From: Saccharomycopsis malanga
Lineage: Eukaryota; Ascomycota; Saccharomycetes; Ascoideales; Saccharomycopsidaceae
DNA length: 64,000 nt
Direction: 5' to 3'
Assembly (NCBI GenBank): GCA_004014935.1
Contig: CP025325.1
Span: 1,302,001-1,366,000, forward strand
Positions 9,967 to 21,073 of the stretch are shown in pieces. The translations under genes were made by a program, and so were the position numbers. Position 1 is the stretch's first letter. The number at the start of each line of letters is the position of its first letter. Below the pieces are notes generated by a model. It saw only the letters and a list, made by a program, of their open reading frames with translations, ran no database searches and had not been told where the DNA came from.

Positions 9967-12873
9967 TCACGGATGCTGGTGATTAGTGCCTGGCCATGCT
10001 AAAATTTTCTGTCCCTTATCGTCAAAATCGCCAGAGTTTCCCAAAAGTTTCTTGATCTCATCGTCATTCAAATTGTCTAGCTGGCGAATCTTATCAATGT
10101 CCTTATTATTCACCGAGTTGTATGTATCACCAATCTTCTTTAGAAAACTGTACTTTTTCTCCAATTTTTGTTTCAAGCTTTTAATAAGCTTCATGCCAAA
10201 ATCTCGGTCCACAGGGAGGTTTTCCGACATGACCTTGATGATAGATCTCACGAGCACAATGTTCTCAAAATATGCTTTTGCTTTTTTTTCAAACTCCTCA
10301 AGCTTTGCTTTCTCAAGCTTTTGGCTGGCCAGACTGTCATCTGTAAATAACTCCGAACCAGAGTCCAAAAGAACAAGCGCCGCATAATAAAGCATAACAT
10401 ATATATGTAAAGGAGCAAACCGCAAGTTGTCAATCAAATCTTTGTCTGTTGTCATGGCTTTAAGAAGCGTTTGTGCTGATAACATTGCTATATCGTTACC
10501 ATTCAAGTTGTGCAGCAAACCACCATCAGCAAACTCACCATCAAATTCTTCTTCGTCCACATCGGTTTCAGAACCAACTAGTTTTCCATTTGTCAAAAAA
10601 GCCTGTTGTTGAGTTTCCCGCTGCTGTCCTGCTCCTGTCTCTTTTGCAATCATATCCATAAATTTGTTGTTGATATGCATTCTGGCATAATTATAATATA
10701 TCATTGCAGACTTGATAGACCACGAGTTTCCATGATGGATCGGTGTCAAGTAGCAAGTCCAATGCACCATCCATTTATCCAATTCCAAATTGGTTTTCCA
10801 CGGAATTCCGAACAAGTCAGGCGACAATATGTCCCATCCACTACCATTGAGTACCAAGTTCAAAGCTTGATTAAATTCAAGTTGCGAAACAAGCTTTAAA
10901 TCATTGTAAGTGCCTGAATTTCCTACCAACTTTTGATTAAGAGTCTGTTCCATGGCCTGTTTGGCCACTGCTCCTCGTGCCTCATTGAATAAATCTTCCG
11001 ACTCCTTTTCCAACAACAAGTTGGTACTTTTCACCTCTGTTGATTCTATGAAACCATTTTTGTTATGGAAAAGAAGACTACGAGAATGTTTGAGCGAAAA
11101 GTCATCGGGACTCATTACCGGTTGCTTTTGGGAAAGAAAACTTTGCTGGCTATCAGAGATGTAAAGTAAGTACCAAAGCTTGAGTTTATCAGTGATGCTT
11201 ATATAGGAAAAGTTGTTTTTCTTAGAAGCATCACGCTCTAATGACACTATCTTAGATTGAGACTGGGTATATGCTTTATTGAGTTGCAATTCTGACGCCA
11301 ACTGCAAAGCAATACCTAATAGAAGCTGCGAGTTTTCAAACCAGAAAGTAGCAATACATAGAGCAGCGGTATTGATAAATGATTTGAATTCTTTACTTTT
11401 TTTCAATTCTAGAGTTTTTTCTTCTTTAGTCAACAAGCTCCATTTTCTCCATCCGTTTGCATCACCACACAAATCTGCATAATCGTCATATTCCTTCTGA
11501 GCTGCCAGCACATTGTCATCTTTTAGAAGCTTCAAAGATCTGTCGTCGTCATCAAGATCAACCCCGAAAGAGTTTTGCCGTCTATTGGACTTTAAGATAA
11601 ACTCAGACACAGTGTCCAAATAAATGGATCTCAAATCGTCAACAAGCAGCGAGTAGCGGTATTTGGAGTAATTGATGGCTCCTATCAAGCTGATAAGAGC
11701 TACAAACAAATCAGACTTCACATAAATGAGTTTTCTGTCCAAATGCGATACATCAAAACCAAATAACTGCGGCAAAAATTTGTCCACAAATCTGGCATAC
11801 AATTCTTCAAAAAGACTATAACTTACCAAGCTTCGCAAGTTCCTAACGTCCAATGACTTTTGTTTTTTAACTACAGCCGGGGCTTCATATTCATGGGGTC
11901 TTTTATATGATGGTGGAACATTGACAGGCCGTCCTACTGAACCAGAATTGTAATGTTCAGGCTGTGTTGTGTTGGTCTGGTAATTGAGCACCTTGGACAA
12001 CCTCGTCACTTCATCATTGGATAATACGTCTTTGTATCCAGGAAGTGTTCCGGCGGTTAGACGGTTTACAGGACTACTGTATGGCGAAATACAAGATTGC
12101 GATGTAGGGTAGGAATGTGCTGATGGATGGCTTAATTCTGAGTCGTAACTTGGTCGGCTATATGGGTCTGGTAGATGAGGGATGTTGTAGGTGTTTGAGA
12201 AACTGGTAGGAGGTAAACGTTGATAAGGAAGTGAAGGGCCATGATACTGGTTACCAACACTGGACGTATCGCTATTCAACTTTTCATCTTTCAAGAAACC
12301 TAATATATTGTTTAAAGTATCATTGAAATTCTCCAACTTGTTTTCCATCGAGTTTTGCCAGTCAGCATCAACAGCTTTCTGCAACACGGTATTGGGATAT
12401 TGATAGTTGAGTGGCCCTTCGTTGTTAGAAGGAAATCTTACTGTTCCTTCATGACCAGAAGGATAGCTTACGGGAACATTTGAAGCAATATCATTGTGGA
12501 CTGTACGAGTATCATTTCTGTCAGGGTACAGAGAAGTGGTGTTCGGGTTGTTTACCGGACGTATTTCCTTTGAAGAGTAACTATCGATTTTCATTTGAAA
12601 TACACATTCCAAACCATTTTGCTTGCATCTTTTACAAGGAGCCTCACCATTATTTTCACATTTGACTTTAGACTTTCGGCATCTTAAGCAAGCCTTTAGT
12701 CTCTTTGCTGTACTTTCTTTGTTGGAATCGCTCGACAACTGCCTACTTTCATCATGAGATCGGCTCCTACTTGAATTTCCTTGCTGTGCACTGTTATTGC
12801 TCTTGTAGGATCTAGACGATAACTGAAACTTGGAGGTAAGCACTGACGGTATTCTTGTCTTTGCTGGAGGCAT
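9967..12873 (-). CDS. Zn2Cys6 transcription factor
   Basis: A 968-residue zinc-cluster regulator. Cysteines 62, 65, 72, 80, 83 and 90 (ACLRCRKSKVKC ... CKRCKQNGLEC) form the binuclear cluster with the usual 2-6-7-2-6 spacing, preceded by a basic Ser/Arg-rich leader. Residues 100-340 are low-complexity, rich in S, P, N and Y. The remainder, from about residue 345 (LVSYSLFEELYARFVDKFLPQ), looks like the helical fungal regulatory domain. An acidic loop lies near residue 770 (DVDEEEFDGEFADGG). The fold and role in binding CGG half-sites are family knowledge. I do not recognise which regulator this is. The gene shares a 2.6-kb upstream region with the divergent Rfu1-like gene, and a SINE-like copy lies just past its stop. 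Confidence 0.88.
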   Translation of the reverse strand: MPPAKTRIPSVLTSKFQLSSRSYKSNNSAQQGNSSRSRSHDESRQLSSDSNKESTAKRLKACLRCRKSKVKCENNGEAPCKRCKQNGLECVFQMKIDSYSSKEIRPVNNPNTTSLYPDRNDTRTVHNDIASNVPVSYPSGHEGTVRFPSNNEGPLNYQYPNTVLQKAVDADWQNSMENKLENFNDTLNNILGFLKDEKLNSDTSSVGNQYHGPSLPYQRLPPTSFSNTYNIPHLPDPYSRPSYDSELSHPSAHSYPTSQSCISPYSSPVNRLTAGTLPGYKDVLSNDEVTRLSKVLNYQTNTTQPEHYNSGSVGRPVNVPPSYKRPHEYEAPAVVKKQKSLDVRNLRSLVSYSLFEELYARFVDKFLPQLFGFDVSHLDRKLIYVKSDLFVALISLIGAINYSKYRYSLLVDDLRSIYLDTVSEFILKSNRRQNSFGVDLDDDDRSLKLLKDDNVLAAQKEYDDYADLCGDANGWRKWSLLTKEEKTLELKKSKEFKSFINTAALCIATFWFENSQLLLGIALQLASELQLNKAYTQSQSKIVSLERDASKKNNFSYISITDKLKLWYLLYISDSQQSFLSQKQPVMSPDDFSLKHSRSLLFHNKNGFIESTEVKSTNLLLEKESEDLFNEARGAVAKQAMEQTLNQKLVGNSGTYNDLKLVSQLEFNQALNLVLNGSGWDILSPDLFGIPWKTNLELDKWMVHWTCYLTPIHHGNSWSIKSAMIYYNYARMHINNKFMDMIAKETGAGQQRETQQQAFLTNGKLVGSETDVDEEEFDGEFADGGLLHNLNGNDIAMLSAQTLLKAMTTDKDLIDNLRFAPLHIYVMLYYAALVLLDSGSELFTDDSLASQKLEKAKLEEFEKKAKAYFENIVLVRSIIKVMSENLPVDRDFGMKLIKSLKQKLEKKYSFLKKIGDTYNSVNNKDIDKIRQLDNLNDDEIKKLLGNSGDFDDKGQKILAWPGTNHQHP

Positions 12874-15480
12874 GAAAAAGGCGTGATTTGGTTTCTATGA
12901 TATCGAAAAGTAGCCTCTTTTTTGTCTTCGTTTCTATACTTGAATGTCTTTTCTCAACTTCCTTTTTGCAATAACACTGACCGTTTATATAAAAGAAAGG
13001 TCTGGTATAGCTTTCGAGCAGCCAATCATGGGTTGTAAACGCTTCACTACCTGTTCAAAAACTTTATAGGATATTCTTATAAAGTTCAGCGATGAGCCTA
13101 GACCGTTTTATAACGGCCGTAACTAAATATTCAAATAGGCGGGGGCCGACATCCGCACATCATCGGTACACCAGGCTAATATCCAGAGCTTATATGACGG
13201 CTATTAACAGGACATGGACGACTAGACTATGTGCTTTGATAACCAGTTCAGCTGTATATTGTAGTGAATGCACTTTTATTCCGGTTTAGTTTGACGCTGG
13301 AATTTTTGTTGATAAGAGAATAGAAGACTATGGTCTTAAGAATGTCACATTGATAATAAAATTAACGAGTAAATTTGAGAAATGATAAGAGAATTAACAA
13401 CTAGAATGTCACAAATGTCACATTGCTCAAAACAGTGGCAAAGTAAAAACCTTTGAATTAACTTAAAATAAACAATAAACCCTAAACATTTAATTACTAG
13501 CCAAATACTGTATGACGTCTGCTTACGAACAATACTTTAGTGTGATGATCCCTTTAAACCTTTACGATACATATAAGACAGTGAGCTCATTCAGACTTTA
13601 CTCGAGTATGCAGAACACATACTATGCTGAAAAAAGATAAGACGCTTGTGAACGATCTTTTGAGGTATTGAAGAAATCAGCCATATGATCTGCGTTAATT
13701 TCAACAATAATCAATAAGAGGGGACAGGGGATAGCAAGCGAATGTATAAGAATACGTTTCTTATAGGAATGTTACCAAACGACGTTTTCTATTGTTAAAA
13801 TTTTGGGTAGCATATGTTTTGCAGCCCATATCTATGGGTAATTGCAGCAACATACCGAGAGTAGTGAGAAACCATTCTAGTTTTCAGCAATTGTTGTTGT
13901 AAAAAACCATTAAACTAAAAATGCTAGAGAAGTGCTACATGAAATTACTGGGTTTACAGAATGCCAGAATGTCCGGTTGAATCGCCATAAAGTATGTCGC
14001 CACGCCTGTACTATTATCAGACGCCAAAACTTTTAGTGAGGTGTACACAGTAAACTATATTAGAGCTAAGAATAGATTGGCAAAAGTTTGAAAGGCTAAT
14101 TCAAAAACCTGTCAACATGTCCATCCATAAATGACAACTAGTATCGAAGGTTGCTATTTTCAATTAAGATAAGGCAGTGTGGAATCCATGTTTATTATGT
14201 GAAAATACTAAACATGTCATACTCGTCGTTAGCTTGATAATGTCAACACAACTTGAATCAAGCTTTATTTTTGTTTGAACAAGTGTTTAATGTTGCAAAC
14301 TGCTATACATTATCGATACTCTTCGCTAATAAAATACCGGGGATGTAAATCACCACATATTTCATGTTTTGATGTTACTCTGCAATATTACACCATTACT
14401 TGGCATTTCCATAATGGCCAATTTATGCCCACTCAGAAACCCTCGTCTTTTCATGCAAGTCTTCAAGACACTCATCTATCCCAACTCTCTGGGCTTAAGT
14501 AAATGTCTCACATCGAGTACATCATCTTACAGAGATCGGCGATGGGCAGCGCTATCCGTTGTAGGCTTCTGATGAGATAATATTACCATGGATTCGGACA
14601 GATCAAGGATACGAATGAATGCCATAAACTGCAAGGTGGAACATCATGAGGGGATGCTTTGTAAGCATTGAATTACGACATTGCCTCATGAAACTTGTAT
14701 AGGCTGTGTATTCTACGACACGCTGCGATTCTTCTGATATGTATAGAGAAAACTGTGAGTTTTGCCTCGTGAAACTTGTAAGATAAGCGTTAGGTGACGA
14801 ATGTGCTTTGAAAAGAGAGAATGGTAGCTCTGATTTACATTACTAATGTGCGTTTCAAGTGAAGCCCTTCTGGTGGATTCTTGTATTAGACGCATTCTTC
14901 ACATGGTAGACGTAAATAATCAAAAAAAACATGTTTGACGGATTCGACCAAACCTCACAAGGTTTCACGACATTATCCATTGAATCAAATGAAGGAGTCT
15001 AATTCATTGTCTCACATTTAATAGCCTCCCCGTTTCTTTCTATAGCAGCACTATCACAGTGATAAATATTATACCGGCAGCAGATCAGTTAATTAAATCA
15101 CTGCCCTTTTAATTAGCAGTCCGGAAACAATAGCAGCATTTAATTAAGCCTACAAGCATATCATTAACTTTCCTAGTGCAGTAAATGTTTTATTTAATAT
15201 GTGAGTCTATCCCATATTGCCACCTGTAGACCTATATAAAGCATGAATTCTCGGCCGTAAGCCCAGGCTATCCCTGAGTCAAAAAAGATCTCTCATTCTT
15301 TTATTCTGATCTCCTCTTTACCTTCCCTGCTCTTACTCTGCCCTAGTTACTTACACCGTAACCGAGACATTTAGTGTGTTTAGCTCCTTCACTCACATCC
15401 TGCTCTTCATCTGATCTTCATCTCCCAACACTAGGTGTCTAAAAATTTTTGAAATTGGTTCCTTGGATATTCAAGTTGCA
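12874..15480. other. long divergent intergenic region
   Basis: 2.6 kb between the Zn2Cys6 gene and the Rfu1-like gene. No open frame longer than about 75 codons, no tRNA and no SINE-like copy is visible. A direct repeat GCCTCRTGAAACTTGTA appears at about 14683 and 14765. A TATATAAAGCATG lies at about 15234, followed by a pyrimidine-rich leader. It probably contains the control regions of both flanking genes. Confidence 0.5.
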
Positions 15481-16788
15481 ATGTGTTTCCCTGTTACAAT
15501 CAGCGAGCTTATGAGAAAAAGCTTGCAATATGACTATTCGGTGCAAACCGCATATTCAACATGGCTTGATATTGCCGATTGTTTCTTGGAAGAATCAATT
15601 GCCAGTTTGAGTGTCCACAACTATGAAAAAGCATATGTTGACCTTACACGTTTTATTGACTTGATACTTAATAAACTACCTAACCATCCCGAGTTTTATC
15701 CCAACGAGCATTTTGAACATTTGAAACTCTATGAGATTCCAGAAGCGCAGTCCACATCTGCTCAAATCCTCAATACTTTGATAAAAAAGGCTCAAAATAA
15801 AAGCGTAGAAGTGTTCAGCACAACTCTTGATGTCGATAATGACGTGGAATTGATGAAACTTATTGAGGACAATTCTTATGGTTGTGAAACAGATACAATC
15901 AGAACCAATAATATTCTTTGCGATAAAGATGGTGCTTTTAACAATGGTTATGATTATGAGGGGAATAACTCGAGATACCAAACAAATTCAAGTCCGAGCC
16001 ACCAAGCATCCTCACCAATACCTATTCCTAACAGCCCTGTCGACAAGAATGCAAATCTTTTTGTTGATGCCGATTCGCACCAGCCTGAACCCCAGCGACC
16101 ACTGACGGCTCCAAACATGGGACAGCCACAAGAGAACATGTCTGTCTTGACTGGAGAGACTGGAGTCCATTTACTACTGCCAATGAACGTACAATCAACA
16201 TTAGAATGCCAACCGAAACATATCCGGGCGTACAGTCATGGATCATTGTATAAAGGCAAATTCAACATCTTTGATCAAACGTTTACATCGCCATTGACAC
16301 CAGAGAGAACAACATTCGCACTTGCAAATAATGTTGAGCATTCCTTATATGACTTCAATAATGCAGTGCATGGCAATGCAAACTTTGACATGTCAGGATT
16401 GGAGTCTCCATTATCCACCTCTGGAAGCCCAAAGACTAAAACTACAGCTTCTCGCAAACGACACAGCAAAAGATACTCCTATCATTTTGACAGAGAGGAG
16501 TTTCTCAAAAATAGTGGCAGCAATAGTAATGCGAACAGTCTCACATTGGGATCTTCTGTGAATTATTTACAGCCTAATAAAACAAGAAGGCACAGCATTT
16601 CTTACGATAAAACTCCAAGAAATGTTCCATTTAATCCGAGAGACAGCTTTACCACTGATAATTACAGTATAAATGAGATTTTTGAGGATAAGCAATCAAA
16701 ACCTTCGCTCAGAGGGCATACTACAAAACAAATAAACGACCAACAAGACCATGCCGATAAAAAATGGTTTTTTTTCTACATGTGTTGA
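15481..16788 (+). CDS. Rfu1-like protein with USP8-dimerisation-type domain
   Basis: A 435-residue protein from ATG 15481. The in-frame sequence upstream starts only at TTG. The N-terminal ~110 residues resemble Rfu1, the yeast inhibitor of the deubiquitinase Doa4 that helps keep free ubiquitin levels, and the related USP8/AMSH dimerisation domain. The clearest stretch is YVDLTRFIDLILNKLPNHPE, against Rfu1 YYFRYVDLLTNKLSRHPE. From about residue 150 on, the protein is disordered and rich in N and S, with SPLTPERT and basic RKRHSKRYS patches typical of phosphosites. It ends in an odd hydrophobic tail, KKWFFFYMC, possibly a membrane or acylation signal. It is about twice the length of S. cerevisiae Rfu1. 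The function is inferred from one domain. It could instead be an N-terminal Doa4-like fragment. Confidence 0.6.
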   Translation: MCFPVTISELMRKSLQYDYSVQTAYSTWLDIADCFLEESIASLSVHNYEKAYVDLTRFIDLILNKLPNHPEFYPNEHFEHLKLYEIPEAQSTSAQILNTLIKKAQNKSVEVFSTTLDVDNDVELMKLIEDNSYGCETDTIRTNNILCDKDGAFNNGYDYEGNNSRYQTNSSPSHQASSPIPIPNSPVDKNANLFVDADSHQPEPQRPLTAPNMGQPQENMSVLTGETGVHLLLPMNVQSTLECQPKHIRAYSHGSLYKGKFNIFDQTFTSPLTPERTTFALANNVEHSLYDFNNAVHGNANFDMSGLESPLSTSGSPKTKTTASRKRHSKRYSYHFDREEFLKNSGSNSNANSLTLGSSVNYLQPNKTRRHSISYDKTPRNVPFNPRDSFTTDNYSINEIFEDKQSKPSLRGHTTKQINDQQDHADKKWFFFYMC

Positions 16789-17207
16789 ATCAGACTCTTT
16801 TCCTTATATATAACAATATGAACTTCAATTCTTTTTCTACAGCTTTTAGCTAATATTTCCTTATCACCATCTCATTTCCGCTTGCTATATACGCCTTCAG
16901 ATTACGCCCAATATACTGTATTTACACCCGATACTAAACCTCTTCGTAGTAATATCTCTTAAGAATACACTTTCTGATATGATATGCAGCATGATGCACA
17001 ATGATGCATCTAGACGCGTAATAAGCGTAGAGGTTTATTAATGTCTTATCAGATAAGCATCTGAAACTGGGGACCAGATCAAAGGATGAGATGTTGAATA
17101 TAGATTATATAAAAGTTGTTTTTTTCCTTTTTGAGGCAGTAGAGTGTTACAGAGTTGGATAGTATTGAAAAAGAAAAACCAAGCTTTTTAATAATATTCA
17201 TAATATT
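16789..17207. other. intergenic, PQ-loop gene promoter
   Basis: Contains a palindromic GATA pair (listed separately) and a TATATAAAAG at about 17105. No gene is visible. Confidence 0.55.
17045..17057. promoter_or_regulatory. inverted GATA-factor site
   Basis: CTTATCAGATAAG is a perfect inverted pair of GATAAG cores around a central base, about 150 bp upstream of the PQ-loop gene. GATA factors (Gln3/Gat1 type) control nitrogen genes in yeasts, which would suit a vacuolar amino-acid transporter. Binding is an inference. Confidence 0.5.
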
Positions 17208-18116
17208 ATGATGTTAGAAATTTTAACTAATGGCAATGATCTGGGCACTATATCTACAATGTTTAGCATCTGTGCCATTTCATGTTGGCTAGTGGCACTT
17301 CTACCTCAACAGTATAGAAATTACAAGCGAAAATCAGTCCGTGGGATATCACCATTTTTACTTTTGTTTTTGTTCTGCGCTGACATGTTCAACTTTATTG
17401 GTTGCATCTTAACCCATCAATTGCCATTTCAATTCTACAATAGTTGTTATGCGCTTATGAACGATTGTGTTCTTTTTTTCCAATTCTGGTATTATAGCAT
17501 ATACCTCCTGGACAACAGGTCCAACAAGGCCACTAAGATTGCTGATAACGACAGCGACTTGTATCGTGAGGAGGAAGATTTGATGGAGAGTAGTATCACC
17601 AGTTATGGCAGTCTAACCAATGGAAATCTCATTGCATCAGGATTACTTATGGCTTCGCATGTTTCCACGTCATCAGCAGCTCCGATTTTCACATTGACAT
17701 CAACAACAAAGTCTTCAGAAAGCCTTAGCTACTCAGCTATAGGACAAATAATAGCATGTCTATGTGCATGCTGTTACATTTCTGCTAGACTACCGCAATT
17801 GTATAAGAATAATAAGAGAAAATCAACCAATGGATTATCTCCATTCTTTGCCGGAACAGCAATTGTTGCCAATAGTTTTTATGCATTGTCAATATTGACT
17901 TCAAACCACTTTTTGTTCAACAATGACCCAATTTCCAAAATGCGTTTTTTGAAAAACGAGCTCCCATACTTGGTGGGAAACTTTGGCTCTATAATCTTGG
18001 ACATAGTATTCTTCTATCAATATTTCAAGTTTGGAGATCATAGGAAGGAGGAATCCTTGGCAGAAGATCTCAGTGAAATGATTCAAGTAACCGAAAACCA
18101 TCCTTTACTCACCTAG
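17208..18116 (+). CDS. PQ-loop membrane transporter (Ypq/Rtc2 type)
   Basis: A 302-residue, seven-helix membrane protein with two PQ-loop repeats: LLPQQYRNYKRKSVRGISPF (PQ at 33-34) and RLPQLYKNNKRKSTNGLSPF (PQ at 196-197). The spacing and the K/R-S-x-x-G-(I/L)-S-P pattern are those of the vacuolar basic amino-acid transporters Ypq1-3, related to human PQLC2, which export lysine, arginine or histidine from the vacuole. A hydrophilic S/T/E-rich loop (residues 102-175) separates the two halves. The start is the first of two ATGs. An inverted GATA site upstream is consistent with nitrogen control. The exact paralogue is not assigned. Confidence 0.85.
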   Translation: MMLEILTNGNDLGTISTMFSICAISCWLVALLPQQYRNYKRKSVRGISPFLLLFLFCADMFNFIGCILTHQLPFQFYNSCYALMNDCVLFFQFWYYSIYLLDNRSNKATKIADNDSDLYREEEDLMESSITSYGSLTNGNLIASGLLMASHVSTSSAAPIFTLTSTTKSSESLSYSAIGQIIACLCACCYISARLPQLYKNNKRKSTNGLSPFFAGTAIVANSFYALSILTSNHFLFNNDPISKMRFLKNELPYLVGNFGSIILDIVFFYQYFKFGDHRKEESLAEDLSEMIQVTENHPLLT

Positions 18117-18624
18117 TATTTTATAGATCTTTTGCATTTATCCCAGCATATTTAATAAAAACCTTAAACACAATCCATGAGTTATTATTTGTAGGTGAAT
18201 ATCATGTCTCCACATGGAACTGATGAAATAGCTCAGCAATTTGTAATTCTGGTAACAACAGTCTTATTCAAATGATAAGGCAAATGATGAAGGAAATCCG
18301 ATTACCAATTGCAGTTGTATAAAGTGAATCGTAGTGGTAGGGTGGAGTAAATTACAAATTCATCATTTCTTCATTGATAATGCCATTGATAATGCCATTG
18401 ATAATACCATTGATAATACCATTGATACTGTACGATAGCTTGTCTTTTGTTACTTTCTTCACACTTTACCGTATATTCATATCTTAGAGCATTAGGTGGA
18501 GAATTCCCGATTGGTAAACTTATCCCGTTTTTCCCGTTTCCCCAGTAAAATCCGAGAAATCAAATCTTAGCAATCACTCTTCTACTTAGATTAAGTTTCT
18601 GGTAATTGTTTTGGCAAGTTTATA
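18117..18624. other. intergenic between PQ-loop gene and DPL1
   Basis: Holds a short 12-bp tandem repeat (listed separately) and the DPL1 promoter. Nothing else is recognised. Confidence 0.5.
18372..18428 (+). repeat. 12-bp tandem repeat
   Basis: Four full units of CATTGATAATGC (the last two read CATTGATAATAC) plus a partial fifth. It lies about 200 bp upstream of the DPL1 start. Each unit contains a GATAA core. Confidence 0.85.
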
Positions 18625-20405
18625 ATGGCTGAATATCGCAATATAGACGTAAGGACCATGGATGGAGAGGGCCTTAGGGATTTTGGGGAGTTTCTTGCGA
18701 TGGTTGGATTGATGATGTCTGAATTAAAAATCATTGAGTTTACCGAGTATCTCCAGCAGCAATCGCCTCTTACAATGTGAGTTGCCCTTGTTTTGTAGAG
18801 TTTGGATAATTCACTTACTAACAACATGACAGTGCAAAGAACCTTTTGTTCTATTTCATCTTATCCAAATACTGTATAAAAGTCTTGCGCCATGTGTATG
18901 GTTATGGGGTGATACGTTCTGCCAAACAATTATACAATGCTGTTGCAAAGAGAATATTTCAATTTGTTTTGTCGTTGCCCCCATTCGCAAAAAAAGTAGA
19001 CATCGAGGTAAACAAGACAATAGCTCTCATAGAAGATCAGCTTGTGGTTAGAGATGACAAGTTGAAATATTTCAATCAAGTTCCAGCTGAAGGACTCTCA
19101 GACCCCGAGATCCTTGAACAATTCAATGCTTATGAACAACTCAGTCACAATGATTGGAAAAACGGTAAAGTTAGTGGTGCTGTGTATCATGGAGGCGAGG
19201 ACTTAATACATCTTCAAACGCAAGCATTTGAAAAATATTGTGTTTCTAATCAGCTTCACCCAGATGCTTTTCCAGGATTAAGAAAGATGGAATCCGAGGT
19301 GGTGTCCATGTGCTTAAACCTTTTCAATGCTCCAGAGACAGGCTGTGGCACCTCGAGCTCTGGAGGCACAGAGTCTTTATTGCTAGCTTGTTTGAGTGCC
19401 AAGGTGTATGGACAACGGTTCAGAGGCATAACAGAGCCTGAAATCATTGCTCCAGAAACGATCCACGCAGGAGTTGACAAAGCTTGTTATTATTTTGGTA
19501 TAAAACTACATAAAGTTCCTTTGGATAAATTTTATAGAGGCGATTTACGTTATTTCAAAAGTTTGATCAACTCTAACACAGTTTTATTGGCTGGTTCTGC
19601 TCCCAACTTTCCTCATGGTATTATTGATGATATTGAGGGCTTAAACAGATTGGCTGTCAAATACAAAATACCTCTACATGTTGATGCCTGTCTTGGGTCG
19701 TTTATTGTGTCTTACATGGAACGTGCTGGGTTGGCTGGTGCCAATTTCCCCAAGTTTGATTTTAGACTCTCTGGAGTAACGTCCATTTCTTGCGATACCC
19801 ACAAGTATGGCTTTGCACCTAAAGGCTCCTCCATCATTATGTATCGTAATAGTGTCTTGCGGTCCTGCCAATACTATGTAAGCACAGATTGGATCGGTGG
19901 TCTTTATGGATCGCCAACATTAAGCGGTTCCAGACCAGGAGCCTTGATGGCAGGCTGTTGGGCCACAATGGTCAGAATGGGCCATGATGGATACAAGAAT
20001 ACTTGTAAAGAGATTGTAGGTGCTGCGCAACTGTTTAGAAAAAAACTAGTTGATGAAGTACCAGAGTTGCAAATCATTGGAGATCCTCTTCTTAGCGTTA
20101 TTTCATTCAAATCAGACCATATCAACATCTACGATTTGAACGACGCTTTGAACAAAAAAGGTTGGCATTTAAACGCCTTGCAAAACCCTCCTGCTTTACA
20201 TATGGCATTCACAGTGCCTGTGGCCAAGGTGGTGGATCAATTGTTTGATGATGTGAAAACAGCTGTAAAGGATTTGAAAAGTAAGGGAAGTAGCGCTGCT
20301 TCAGGAGAAACCGCTCAATTATACGGAACTGCTGGTAGTGTAAGCACTTCTGGCGTCGTGGAAAAATTGGTAGAAGGATTCATCGATACTCTTTACAAGG
20401 TTTGA
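18625..20405 (+). CDS. DPL1: sphingosine-1-phosphate lyase, spliced
   Basis: PLP enzyme of the ER that cleaves phosphorylated sphingoid bases to ethanolamine phosphate and a fatty aldehyde, the exit step of sphingolipid breakdown. Exon 1 is 18625-18776 (MAEYRNIDVRTMDGEG...). The intron 18777-18832 (56 nt) has a GTGAGT donor, a TACTAAC branch and a GACAG acceptor. Exon 2 is 18833-20405. Joined, they give 574 residues, close to the S. cerevisiae length. A hydrophobic N-terminal anchor spans the exon junction (LTIAKNLLFYFILSKYC). Then come KVSGAVYHGGEDLIHLQ, GCGTSSSGGTESLLLACLSA, NFPHGIIDDIEG and SCDTHKYGFAPKGSS, where K375 is the PLP lysine. LYGTAGSV near the C-terminus is also conserved. Without the intron the protein would lack its lumenal start. 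The downstream end is followed by a SINE-like copy. Confidence 0.95.
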
Positions 20406-20720
20406 TTATTGCAAAGCTGGTTATGTAAATAATAAACGATAATGATTCAGTTCGCGAAGAACATATCGGTAATAACTACTATATATGGTGATTTACCTTG
20501 ACTATATACTAAATTTGCCAAGTCTTTGGCTAGTTCAAAATAACTAAAAATGTGAAATCTATAAGCGTTCCGTTGAAACCCTTCATATTCAACATATATC
20601 TCAAAAGTAACATTTAAGTTGATGAAATATCATCTCGAAATCGTAGAAGATACCTATATGTAAAATTTGTCCCATATATATTCACTATCCTAAAAAACAC
20701 CTCAAATAATATCGATTACC
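20406..20720. other. intergenic, DPL1 3' flank
   Basis: About 315 bp between the DPL1 stop and the SINE-like copy. I see nothing beyond AT-rich 3' flanking DNA. Confidence 0.5.
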
Positions 20721-21066
20721 TGCTGGGCACGTTGGCTCAGCAGTTGGAAGCCTCGAAAAATAGACAAAAGGCTTGACAGGAGCAGGTTCAAACCCGCTTG
20801 AAACGAAAAATTTTACCCAATGCTAGTACGATGTTGGACATTACAGTTTAACCTTATGCTAATACTATGTTGAACATTACTCCACAGGCAAGTGAGGAGC
20901 CACTGTTCGAAATACGACTTGAACCGTTCTTACTCTCCAACTTATCAGATGAGAAGATTACGAAGACCGGACATATATTGGGGTTTACCAAGTCCTTTTA
21001 GGCACAGCGCGTATATATGAAACTGATAAGTACTGGGCTTGAGATTTATGGATAATTAATTATTGT
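20721..21066 (+). mobile_element. SINE-like repeat, near full-length with A and B boxes
   Basis: A box TGGCTCAGCAGTTGG (20733-20747) and B box GGTTCAAACCC (20785-20795) stand about 38 bp apart, as in a tRNA gene. The body (CTCCACAGGCAAGTG, GTTTACCAAGTCC, GCGCGTATATATGAAACTGA) is followed by AAGTACTGGGCTTGAGATTT and a TTAATTATTG tail. It ends 8 bp from the SYF1 stop codon. Confidence 0.88.
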
Positions 21067-21073
21067 AGAAATG

